Source of the DNA: Sphaerobacter thermophilus DSM 20745
Lineage (GTDB): Bacteria > Chloroflexota > Chloroflexia > Thermomicrobiales > Thermomicrobiaceae
Direction: 5' to 3'
NCBI RefSeq assembly: GCF_000024985.1
Contig: NC_013524.1
Span: 558,001-622,000, forward strand
Length of the DNA: 64,000 nt
Shown: positions 10,124 through 17,682 of the stretch, in pieces
Layout of the letters: every line of letters begins with the position of its first letter
Position numbering within the stretch: position 1 is the first letter of the stretch
The notes under the pieces: model-generated
The model's input: only the letters and a program-made list of their open reading frames with translations
Told to the model about the DNA's origin: nothing
Database searches by the model: none
Position numbers and translations under genes: made by a program

Positions 10124-10177
10124 GCACGGCTGTGTCCCGGGCGCAGCGGCGCGCCCGGGGTGCCCGTCGCCGGGAGG

Positions 10178-10208
10178 GCGTCTCCCCGAGTCAGCCTCGG
10201 GGAGACGC
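10178..10208 (+). terminator. Intercistronic hairpin after the binding-protein gene
   Basis: A 13-bp perfect stem (GCGTCTCCCCGAG with its complement) around the loop TCAGC, in the 135-base gap between the binding protein and first permease. There is no U-tract. It probably attenuates read-through or protects the upstream message so that the receptor is made in excess over the permeases. Confidence 0.7.
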
Positions 10209-10258
10209 GCCCACCCCAAACCGGCGTGCGGGCTCCGCCACGAGTTGGGGAGAGCGTC

Positions 10259-11221
10259 ATGGGACAATACGTCGTGCGCCGGGTGCTCCAGATCGTCCCG
10301 CTGGTGCTCGGCATCACGATCATCACCTTTGCGCTGGCAAACCTGGTACCCGGGAGCCCAATCTCCGACCTCGAGTTCAACCCGCAGGTGCGGCCCGAGG
10401 ACCGGGAGCGCATCGCCAAGGCACTCGGCCTCGATCAGCCCTTGCACGTCCGTTATATCCAGTGGCTCTCGCACGTGGCGCGCGGTGATCTCGGCCTGTC
10501 GCTGATCACCTACCAGCCGGTCATGAAGACCATCATGGAGAAGCTGCCGAACACGCTGCTTCTCACGGTGACGGCACTGATTCTGTCGCTGCTTATCGCC
10601 ATCCCGATCGGGGTCTACGGCGCCGTCAGGCGCAACTCTGCCTTCGACCAGGTGACAACCGTGGGGGCGGTGGCCGGCTTCGCCATGCCCACCTTCTGGC
10701 TGGGGCTGATGGTGATCCTCATCCTGGTGCGCATGAAGGGCGCAGGATTGCCCACCCTGCCCACCGGCGGGGTCTGCGAGCTGGGGAACTGCACCGTTCT
10801 CAGCCGCATCCAGCACCTCATCGCACCCGCCTTCGTCCTCGCATTCGTTCAGACCGCGAGTTGGACCCGCTACATCCGTTCCCAAATGATCGAAGTCCTG
10901 CGACAGGACTACATGCGCACCGCCGAGGCCAAGGGGCTCCGTGAGGTCGTCGTCGTCTTCCGACACGGCCTGCGCAACGCGATCTTGCCGCTGGTCACGC
11001 TGCTGGCGCTGGATCTCCCGACCCTCTTCAGCGGCTCGGTGATCGTCGAGCAAATCTTCACCTGGAACGGATTGGGTCGGCTGATCCTCGACTCGGTCAA
11101 TAAGCGCGACTACACTGTCGTCATGGGCGTCACCCTGTTCGTGTCGGTCCTCACGGTGGTTGCGAACCTTCTGGCAGATATTGTGTACGGCGTGCTTGAC
11201 CCACGCATTCGTTACGATTGA
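10259..11221 (+). CDS. ABC transporter permease (DppB-like)
   Basis: A 320-residue inner-membrane permease. It begins with the typical VVRRVLQIVPLVLGITIITF first helix, has the N-terminal TM_PBP1 region, and carries the ATPase-contacting EAA loop EAKGLREVVVVFRHGLRNA. It ends with the usual VLDPRIRYD tail of the DppB group. ATG 10259 follows GGGGAGAGCGTC. It pairs with the DppC-like gene starting at 11295 to form the membrane channel of the importer. Confidence 0.92.
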   Translation: MGQYVVRRVLQIVPLVLGITIITFALANLVPGSPISDLEFNPQVRPEDRERIAKALGLDQPLHVRYIQWLSHVARGDLGLSLITYQPVMKTIMEKLPNTLLLTVTALILSLLIAIPIGVYGAVRRNSAFDQVTTVGAVAGFAMPTFWLGLMVILILVRMKGAGLPTLPTGGVCELGNCTVLSRIQHLIAPAFVLAFVQTASWTRYIRSQMIEVLRQDYMRTAEAKGLREVVVVFRHGLRNAILPLVTLLALDLPTLFSGSVIVEQIFTWNGLGRLILDSVNKRDYTVVMGVTLFVSVLTVVANLLADIVYGVLDPRIRYD

Positions 11222-11294
11222 CGCAAGACCGGTGGCCGGGCCCGCCGCCGTGCCCGGCCGATACGTTGTCGTGAGAGAGCTTTGGAGTTGAGCG

Positions 11295-12254
11295 ATGGCA
11301 GAGGTTCGACCCGAAGGCTTCGCGGAGCGACGCCCAGCGGCTCCGGCCACCAGCCGGGTGGCGGATGATCTCAGCCGCGTCGGCCGTACCAAGCCCCGCA
11401 GCAACGCACAACAGGCATGGGCGCGCTTCCGGCGAAACCGCCTGGCCATGGCCTCAATCGTCGTGGTCCTGCTGGTGTTCGCCTTCGGGTTCGGCGCACC
11501 GCTTATCTCCCGCTACGTCACGCACGTCGGCTACGACACGCAGTCGCTGCTCGACAAGTTCAAGAAGCCGGGCGAAGACGGCTATATCCTCGGCACGGAC
11601 AACCTGGGCCGGGACGTCCTCACCCGCCTCGCCTACGGCGCCCGCATGTCGATGATGGTCGCCATTCTGGCCGTCGCCAGCGCGCTCCTCCTCGGCGGCA
11701 CGCTCGGGTCGCTGGCCGGCTACTACGGTCGGTGGATCGACTCAGTCATCATGCGCTTCGTCGACATCATGCTCTCGATCCCCTCGCTCTTCCTTCTCAT
11801 CTTCATCAACACGCTCTTCACCGTCGGTGCCACCGCCCTCGCGTTTGTCATCGCCTCAGTGAGCTGGATGGGTCTCGCCCGGCTGATCCGCGGCGAGATT
11901 ATGTCCATCAAGCGCCGCGACTACGTCGAAGCGGCGCGCGTGCTCGGCGCTCCAGACAGCCGGATCATCACCCGGCACATCCTGCCGAACGTGACGCCGA
12001 TCGTCATCGTCTGGGCAACGCTGGCCCTGCCGGCCTTCATCCTGGTCGAAGCTGCCCTCAGCTTCCTCGGCCTCGGCGTGCAGGTGCCCGTCCCGAGCCT
12101 GGGCAATATGCTCAGCGACGCCATCACCTACATCTCCCACTCCTGGTCGCTGATCTTCATCCCCGGCTTCGTCATCTACATCACGGTGCTGGCGATCAAC
12201 CTGTTCGGCAACGGCCTGCGCGACGCGCTCGACCCGCGCCTGGGCGAGAACTAG
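11295..12254 (+). CDS. ABC transporter permease (DppC-like)
   Basis: A 319-residue permease with the DppC N-terminal cytoplasmic stretch, first helix around residues 52-72, the signature ILGTDNLGRDVLTRLAYGAR and the EAA loop AARVLGAPDSRIITRHILPN. It ends ALDPRLGEN, typical of the family. It lies 73 bases after the DppB-like gene. No DppD/DppF ATPase follows, so the energising subunits must be supplied from elsewhere in the genome. Confidence 0.92.
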   Translation: MAEVRPEGFAERRPAAPATSRVADDLSRVGRTKPRSNAQQAWARFRRNRLAMASIVVVLLVFAFGFGAPLISRYVTHVGYDTQSLLDKFKKPGEDGYILGTDNLGRDVLTRLAYGARMSMMVAILAVASALLLGGTLGSLAGYYGRWIDSVIMRFVDIMLSIPSLFLLIFINTLFTVGATALAFVIASVSWMGLARLIRGEIMSIKRRDYVEAARVLGAPDSRIITRHILPNVTPIVIVWATLALPAFILVEAALSFLGLGVQVPVPSLGNMLSDAITYISHSWSLIFIPGFVIYITVLAINLFGNGLRDALDPRLGEN

Positions 12255-12324
12255 CGCATCCCCTACGCGCCGCCGGCCGCGGTACCGGACTCGTATGCCC
12301 TGCTGACCAGGGCAGGAAAGGTGG

Positions 12325-12738
12325 ATGCGCATGTTCCGCAATCCCCAGGTGAACTTCTACGTCCGCGATGTCGAAGCAGCAGCGCGGTTCTACACCGAAC
12401 TGTTCGGCTTCACCGAAACCTTTCGCACCCCCGCGACCGGCGCCCCGGAGCACGTCGAGCTCCGCCTGGACGGCTTCATCCTCGGCCTGGCCTCGATCGA
12501 ATCGGCGCGGCGCGCGCACGACATCCCGGCGGACTCCGGCCCGCCACGGGCAGAGGTTTGCCTGTGGACCGACGACATCGACCGCACCTACACAAACCTC
12601 CTCACCAGGGGCGCCCGGCCGGTGAGCCCGCCGCACGACTTCCTCAACGGCCGCCTGCGCGCGGCCTGGGTCGCCGACCCGGACGACAACCCCATCCAGA
12701 TCGTCGCCGAGCGCACTCCCGCGGCGCAGGAACAGTAG
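12325..12738 (+). CDS. VOC (glyoxalase/bleomycin-resistance) family protein
   Basis: A 137-residue single VOC module: NPQVNFYVRDVEAAARFYTE at the N-terminus and ADPDDNPIQIVAER at the C-terminus are the paired beta-alpha-beta-beta-beta ends. Such proteins are metal-dependent lyases, dioxygenases or drug-binding proteins; function is not predictable here. GGAAAGGTGG precedes the ATG. It lies 70 bases after the permease gene and could be read through from that operon. Confidence 0.85.
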   Translation: MRMFRNPQVNFYVRDVEAAARFYTELFGFTETFRTPATGAPEHVELRLDGFILGLASIESARRAHDIPADSGPPRAEVCLWTDDIDRTYTNLLTRGARPVSPPHDFLNGRLRAAWVADPDDNPIQIVAERTPAAQEQ

Positions 12739-12929
12739 CCACCTCCTGCGCCCGCGGCAGCAACCCCGGCTGCGTCACCCGCCTTATCCCGCCGCCTCGA
12801 CGCGGCTCCATTCGCGCTGCCCTGCGGCGGCGTGACCAGCAGCGCGGACGTCGGACATAGTTTCGCCCGACTCCAAGAGATGCGCGCATTGCCGCGCGCC
12901 TCCGGCACATCGTCCACCGAGACGCGCGA

Positions 12930-12959
12930 TTGACAGGCCACGCCCCGCGCGCATAGGAT
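12930..12959 (+). promoter_or_regulatory. Promoter of the hydantoinase operon
   Basis: TTGACA at 12930-12935 and TAGGAT at 12954-12959 with an 18-base spacer, giving a leader of about 160 bases before the hydantoinase start. The rest of the 390-base gap from 12739 shows no gene. Confidence 0.6.
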
Positions 12960-13127
12960 GGAGACACGAAACGCACGACAGGTCATCCTTCCACCAGGCT
13001 CGCCCACGGGGCGGCGCGGCACCGGCCTTGATGCCGGGTGCCGGACTCGGGTCTACCCAGCACCGGGCAGCGGAGCGGTTTCCTGTCGATGCGACGACCT
13101 CCGGCAGCCACACGGGAGGGAGAGCCC

Positions 13128-14549
13128 ATGTCCGTACTGATCAAAGGCGGGCGCATCATCACCGCCAGCGACGACTACGTCGGCGACATTTACATCGAGG
13201 ATGAGCGCATCTCGCTCATCGGCCAGTCGCTCGACATGCCTGCGGACACGGTGATCGATGCAAGCGGGAAGTACGTCTTGCCCGGCTGCATCGACCCGCA
13301 CACCCACATCGAGTTCCCCTTCGGCGGGACCACTACCTGCGACACCTGGACCTCGGCGACGGTCGCGGCGGCCTTCGGCGGCACGACGACCCTGGTCGAC
13401 TTCTGCTGCCAGGTGCCGGGCCACTCACTCTTCAGCGCGCTGGAGGACTGGCACCGCAAGATGAGCGAGCGCAAGCCGGTGATCGACGTAGGCTTCCACA
13501 TGGCGATCACCGACCTGTCCGACCCCGCACGCATGGAGGAACTGAAGCGAGTCGTACAGGACGAGGGCGTAACCAGCTACAAGCTCTTCATGGCCTACAA
13601 GGGCTCGGTCATGGTCGACGACACGACCCTCTTCAAGGTGATGCAGCAGGCACACGAGACCGGTGCCCTGGTCATGGTGCACGCCGAGAACGGCGACGTC
13701 ATCGACGTCCTGGTACGCCAGGCGCTGGCGGCGGGACACACGAGCACCATCTGGCATGCCCGCACGCGCCCGCCGATCACCGAGGGAGAGGCGACGAACC
13801 GGGCCATCCAGCTCGCCCACCTGGCCGACGCGCCGCTCTACGTGGTCCACGTCTCCTGCAAGGAAGCGATCGACCCGGTTGCCGAGGCGCGGGCCAAGGG
13901 CTGGAAGGTCTGGGCTGAGACCTGCCCGCAGTACCTCTTCTTCGACGAGAGCGTGCTCGACCAGCCCAACTTCGAAGGCGGCAAGTGGATCTACACCCCG
14001 CCGCCGCGACCCAAGGAGCACCAGGAGCACCTGTGGCAAGCGCTGTCGACCGGCATCCTCTCGGTCGTCTCAACCGATCACTGCCCGTTCAACTTCAACG
14101 GCCAGAAGACGCTCGGCCGGGACGACTTCTCCAAGATCCCGAACGGCGGGCCGGGCATCGAGAATCGGCTGCACCTGATGCACGAGTTCGGCGTGCGGCA
14201 GGGCCGCTTCTCGATGAACCGCCTGGTGGAACTGCTGGCGACCAACCCGGCGAAGCTCTTCGGGCTCTACCCGAAGAAGGGCACCATCGCCGTCGGCTCC
14301 GACGCTGACCTCGTCGTCTTCGACCCGAACAAGCAACTGACCATCTCCGCCGCCACGCACCACTCGCTGATCGACTACAACCTGTACGAGGGCTACCAAG
14401 TGACCGGAGCGCCGGAGATCGTGATGGTGCGCGGCCGGACGATCGTCCAGGGTGATGAGCTGGTCGCGGGGCCGGGCGCGGGGACGTTCATCAAGCGAGC
14501 CCGCTTCGGCGAGGAGCTGACCGGCGCGACGGGAGGGGTAGCGGTATGA
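13128..14549 (+). CDS. Dihydropyrimidinase / D-hydantoinase
   Basis: A 473-residue amidohydrolase-fold enzyme that opens cyclic ureides such as dihydropyrimidines or 5-substituted hydantoins. Metal ligands are visible: DPHTHIEF (about residues 57-64), the carbamylated Lys in SYKLFMAYKG (about 150), HAEN (about 184), HVSC (about 241) and the catalytic Asp in STDHCPF (about 315). ATG 13128 follows GGGAGGGAGAGCCC; the open frame extends 30 codons upstream without homology. Its stop overlaps the start of the cysteine amidohydrolase (ATGA), so the two are translationally coupled and probably act in sequence on the same ureide. Confidence 0.92.
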   Translation: MSVLIKGGRIITASDDYVGDIYIEDERISLIGQSLDMPADTVIDASGKYVLPGCIDPHTHIEFPFGGTTTCDTWTSATVAAAFGGTTTLVDFCCQVPGHSLFSALEDWHRKMSERKPVIDVGFHMAITDLSDPARMEELKRVVQDEGVTSYKLFMAYKGSVMVDDTTLFKVMQQAHETGALVMVHAENGDVIDVLVRQALAAGHTSTIWHARTRPPITEGEATNRAIQLAHLADAPLYVVHVSCKEAIDPVAEARAKGWKVWAETCPQYLFFDESVLDQPNFEGGKWIYTPPPRPKEHQEHLWQALSTGILSVVSTDHCPFNFNGQKTLGRDDFSKIPNGGPGIENRLHLMHEFGVRQGRFSMNRLVELLATNPAKLFGLYPKKGTIAVGSDADLVVFDPNKQLTISAATHHSLIDYNLYEGYQVTGAPEIVMVRGRTIVQGDELVAGPGAGTFIKRARFGEELTGATGGVAV

Positions 14550-15205
14550 CGCACGACGCGCAGACCCACCAGATCTACCAGCGAGCCGGCTTCGGCCAGG
14601 CAGTTCCCCGCGGACAGAACCCGGCAGTGCTCGTGGTCGATTTCTCCTGCGGCTTCACCGACCCTGCCTGCTCGCTCGGCTCGGACCTGACGGCAGAGGT
14701 CGAGGCAACCCGGCGACTCCTCGACGCCGCGCGGGCCAAGGGCTTCCTGGCGGTTTTCACCACCATCGGCTTCGAGCCGGGATTGACCGACGGCGCACTC
14801 TGGATCAAGAAAGCCCCCTCGCTGGCTGAACTCCAGCTCGGCGGGCGCTGGGTCGAGATCGACCCACGCCTGGCGCGCCGGGAGAGCGAGCCGGTGATCC
14901 TTAAGAAGGGGGCATCCGCTTTCTTCGGCACCAACCTGGCGTCGATCCTGATCGCCCAGGGCGTCGACACCGTGATCCTGTGCGGCGCGACGACCAGCGG
15001 CTGCATCCGCGCCACGGCGATCGACCTGCTGCAGTACGGGTTCCCAACCCTCGTGCCCCGCGAGTGCGTAGGCGACCGTGCCCCCGGACCGCACGAGGCG
15101 AACCTGTTCGACATCAACCAGAAGTACGCCGACGTCGTCTCGGTCGACGAAGCCATCGCGTACATCGAGTCCCTCCCCGCCCGCACCGCAGCCATGGCGC
15201 ACTGA
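14546..15205 (+). CDS. Isochorismatase-family cysteine amidohydrolase (carbamoylase-like)
   Basis: A 219-residue cysteine hydrolase. The catalytic triad is present: Asp in VVDFSCGF (about 32), Lys in KKGASAFFG (about 121) and Cys in ATTSGCIRATAID (about 153), with the cis-peptide preceding the Cys. It most resembles N-carbamoylsarcosine amidohydrolase. As partner of the hydantoinase it would remove the carbamoyl group from the ring-opened product, releasing ammonia, CO2 and an amino acid. RutB-type ureidoacrylate hydrolysis is an alternative. It overlaps the hydantoinase by 4 bases. Confidence 0.88.
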   Translation: MTHDAQTHQIYQRAGFGQAVPRGQNPAVLVVDFSCGFTDPACSLGSDLTAEVEATRRLLDAARAKGFLAVFTTIGFEPGLTDGALWIKKAPSLAELQLGGRWVEIDPRLARRESEPVILKKGASAFFGTNLASILIAQGVDTVILCGATTSGCIRATAIDLLQYGFPTLVPRECVGDRAPGPHEANLFDINQKYADVVSVDEAIAYIESLPARTAAMAH

Positions 15206-15230
15206 GCGGGGACGACGGGCCGCCAAACGA

Positions 15231-15322
15231 TTTGGAGTGCGGCGGCCCGAGACGCCGCTTTGGTATGGCCGCTGGGTAGTGACACACGCCCGCGGCCGAA
15301 TGATGCGAGGGGCGTCGCGGTA
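15231..15322. repeat. Dispersed composite repeat (TTTGGAGTGCGGCGG type)
   Basis: Begins TTTGGAGTGCGGCGGCCCGA, whose GGCGGC/GCCGCC parts form a hairpin, and continues with CGCCCGC and ATGATGCG blocks. A second copy with the same order of blocks is at 61362-61443. No coding potential. Confidence 0.65.
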
Positions 15323-15373
15323 CGGTCAGTGCCCAGGGATGAGTTGTGCGAGGATCCCCGCGCGGTGGTCTGT

Positions 15374-15740
15374 GCCCGGGGGTAAACCCCCGGGCTCACA
15401 ACGACAGCCCGCTTTAGCGGGCTGAGGACGATGGTGAAGAAAACCGGTGTGGTGACAAGACCACGGCCCCCGGCACGTGCCCGGGGCTAGAGCGCCGGGC
15501 TGAATAATGGGTAAGCCCACTGAAGGGGCTGAAATGGCGAGATACAGGCGTATCCGGTTACGTCTCCCGCCGGACCCAGCGTCCCCTGCCCCTTCAGTGG
15601 GCTTCGCCGTGTTAGCCCGGGGGTTTACCCCCGGGCACTTACCGACCGGCGGACACCGTTTGATGCGGATCTGAGTCCGCCTGCTCCCCAGCCGGCTTTA
15701 GCCGGCTTTCCTTGTGAGCCCGGCGGCTTTAGCGCCGGGC
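15374..15740. repeat. Cluster of dispersed GC-rich palindromes
   Basis: Several short perfect palindromes follow each other: GCCCGGGGGTAAACCCCCGG type at 15374-15395, AGCCCGCTTTAGCGGGCT at 15406-15423, a second CCCGGGGGTTTACCCCCGGG at 15615-15636, AGCCGGCTTTAGCCGGCT at 15690-15707 and GCCCGGCGGCTTTAGCGCCG at about 15719-15740. Related units occur at 22411-22606, 41284-41310, 41408-41436 and 61500-61526. The region 15206-15876 contains only these repeats and the dapF upstream sequence. Confidence 0.8.
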
Positions 15741-15876
15741 ACGCGCCACGACCCGAAGACCCTCACACCTCCCCCCTGGGCCGTGCCCAGCCCGCCACCC
15801 ACGAGCATCCTGCATGCTACACTGCGTGGCAGAAGTGCCATGGGAACATCGGAGCCGTCCGGCAAGGGAGGCGCGG

Positions 15877-16701
15877 GTGGTTGGCGAACTGCCATTCATG
15901 AAGCTCAGCGGGGCGGGAAACGACTTCATCGTGCTGGCCGAGGAGGACGCAGCCGACCTTGATCTCAGTTGGCTAGCCCGCCGGCTCTGTACCCGTGCGC
16001 TGTCGCTCGGCGCCGACGGGATTATCGTCGTCGGCGCCGAGCGGTCCGACGCGGCGCGCATCCGCTTCTACAACCCGGATGGCTCTCTCGCCGAGATGTG
16101 CGGCAACGGCAGCCGCTGCGCCGCGCGCTACGCCGTAGAGCGAGGGCTTGTGCAGGGCCCCGAATTCCACCTGCTCACCGACTCCGGGGATCTGCCGGTC
16201 ATGGCCCGCCCTGACGGGCGGTTTGAGGTGGTCATGCCGGAACCGGAGCAGGTCCGCTTCGATGCCATGACGGTCGAGGCGGGTGAGGAGCAATGGCCGC
16301 TCCACGCACTGTGGGTCGGCGTGCCCCACGCGGTCGTGTTCGTGCCGGACGTTGAGCGCCACTCTGACGAACACCTCACCGCGCTCGGACGGGCGCTGCG
16401 ATACGACGACAAGCATTTCCCGGCCGGGACGAACGTCAACTTCGTCGAGGTGGCGCCAGATCGGCCGATCCGGCAGCGGACCTATGAGCGCGGCGTCGAG
16501 GCGTTGACCAAGGCCTGCGGCACCGGCGCCACCGCGACCGCGTTCGTCGTCCACACGCTGCTGGATCGCCCCTGGCCGGTGGACCTGGTGGTCGATGGCG
16601 GACGCCTGACGGTCGACCAGCGCGACGGTCGTCTGTGGCTGATCGGAGACGCGCGCATCATCGCACGGGGTACGCTGAGCCCCGAAGCGCTGGCCTGGTA
16701 G
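15877..16701 (+). CDS. dapF: Diaminopimelate epimerase
   Basis: A 274-residue PLP-independent racemase that converts LL- to meso-diaminopimelate for peptidoglycan and lysine. Both active-site Cys are present, in EMCGNGSRCAARY (about residue 74) and KACGTGATATA (about 214), and the N-terminal KLSGAGNDFIVL and PDGSLAEMCGNG motifs are typical. GTG 15877 is chosen because AAGGGAGG lies at good spacing and gives the usual family length. The DUF2203 gene starts 26 bases downstream. Its presence indicates the DAP lysine pathway even though lysX is also in this window. Confidence 0.94.
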   Translation: MVGELPFMKLSGAGNDFIVLAEEDAADLDLSWLARRLCTRALSLGADGIIVVGAERSDAARIRFYNPDGSLAEMCGNGSRCAARYAVERGLVQGPEFHLLTDSGDLPVMARPDGRFEVVMPEPEQVRFDAMTVEAGEEQWPLHALWVGVPHAVVFVPDVERHSDEHLTALGRALRYDDKHFPAGTNVNFVEVAPDRPIRQRTYERGVEALTKACGTGATATAFVVHTLLDRPWPVDLVVDGGRLTVDQRDGRLWLIGDARIIARGTLSPEALAW

Positions 16702-16727
16702 CGCACGGCGCCGGAACGGGAAACACG

Positions 16728-17135
16728 ATGGCCGAGGACGCACTCCCACACTACTTCACCGTCGAGGAAGCCCGGGCACTGGTTCCCCGGCTGCGCGGGA
16801 TCCTGACCGCGATCCAGGCCGAGAAGCAACAACTCGATCAAGAGGTGGTCGCCCTGCAACAGCTCACCCCAGCTATGCGCAGCAACGGGCATGGAGCCGA
16901 GGCCAACCGGCGCGAGGAACGGATCGCGGAGTTGGTCGCCGCGCTCCAGGAGAAGGTGCAGCAACTCATGGAGCAGGGCATCGAGGTGAAGGACCTGAAC
17001 ATGGGACTGGTGGACTTCCCGAGCCTGCGCGGCGGGCGGGTGGTCTACCTCTGCTGGCGCGTGGACGAGCCGACCGTTGCCTTCTGGCACGAGACAGACG
17101 CGGGCTACGCCGGCCGGCAGCCGTTGGAGGAGTAA
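16728..17135 (+). CDS. DUF2203 family protein
   Basis: A 135-residue protein of the DUF2203 family: HYFTVEEARALVPRLRG at the N-terminus, a central Glu/Gln-rich helical stretch of about 60 residues likely to be a coiled coil, then VKDLNMGLVDFPSLR and a C-terminal CWRVDEPTVAFWHETDAGY, the most conserved part. Function is unknown. It follows dapF by 26 bases and precedes a 90-residue unknown protein, so the three may be co-transcribed. Confidence 0.8.
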   Translation: MAEDALPHYFTVEEARALVPRLRGILTAIQAEKQQLDQEVVALQQLTPAMRSNGHGAEANRREERIAELVAALQEKVQQLMEQGIEVKDLNMGLVDFPSLRGGRVVYLCWRVDEPTVAFWHETDAGYAGRQPLEE

Positions 17136-17168
17136 CCGGTCGGCGCCGGGCAGGGGGACAGGTCGAGC

Positions 17169-17441
17169 ATGGAGAGTCACAGCGGGGTCGGGCGCCTGCT
17201 CGCCCCGGACGGGACCGAAATCGCAGCGGTGCGCTACACGTACGAGATCGACCGCCGCAATCGCGTCTGGCGCGGCACGGCCACGCGTTTGGACGGTGAG
17301 GGCGCGCTGGCGCAGCCGGCCGGGCCCGCCACGCTGGAGATCGAGGACGGCTCCCAGGCACCCGTCCACTACTTCCAGCGCCACACCCCAGAAGGCACCA
17401 CCATCGTCTTCACCGGCCGCGGCGCCCCGCCCGGGGAGTAG
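17169..17441 (+). CDS. Hypothetical protein, 90 residues
   Basis: Unrecognised. The sequence predicts a compact beta-rich domain (GRLLAPDGTEIAAVRYTYEI, then TATLEIEDGS-like and TTIVFTGRG strands) with no signal peptide or membrane segment. It starts 33 bases after the DUF2203 gene with GGGGGACAGGTCGAGC upstream, and codon use matches its neighbours, so it is probably real and in the same transcript. Confidence 0.6.
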   Translation: MESHSGVGRLLAPDGTEIAAVRYTYEIDRRNRVWRGTATRLDGEGALAQPAGPATLEIEDGSQAPVHYFQRHTPEGTTIVFTGRGAPPGE

Positions 17442-17473
17442 CCAGCCGACCCCCTCCCGCCCTCGGGATTCGT

Positions 17474-17503
17474 TTGCATCCCTCCATGGTTATCCCCTAT
17501 AGA
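17474..17503 (+). promoter_or_regulatory. Promoter for the NADH dehydrogenase gene
   Basis: TTGCAT at 17474-17479 and TATAGA at 17498-17503 with 18 bases between, about 175 bases before the NDH-2 start. Confidence 0.5.
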
Positions 17504-17682
17504 AGAGCCCCGCCTGGCACGGCGTGACAACGGCGCTGAGCCAGTGACGGGTACCGCATGATCGGGCATGCCGCGCCAGCGACGTCAGGCCAACAGGGCG
17601 CCGCCGGGTGGCATCGATCCGGCGACAGGAAGGGGCGCAACGACGCGCCCACGCCTCGCTGCAGAGAGGGGACGCCGAACCG

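Noticed and set aside
8135-11449. 1104-codon open frame antisense to the first ABC operon
   Set aside because: It is the mirror of three well-supported plus-strand genes in high-GC DNA; its translation is low-complexity Asp/His/Gln/Arg-rich and has no family features.
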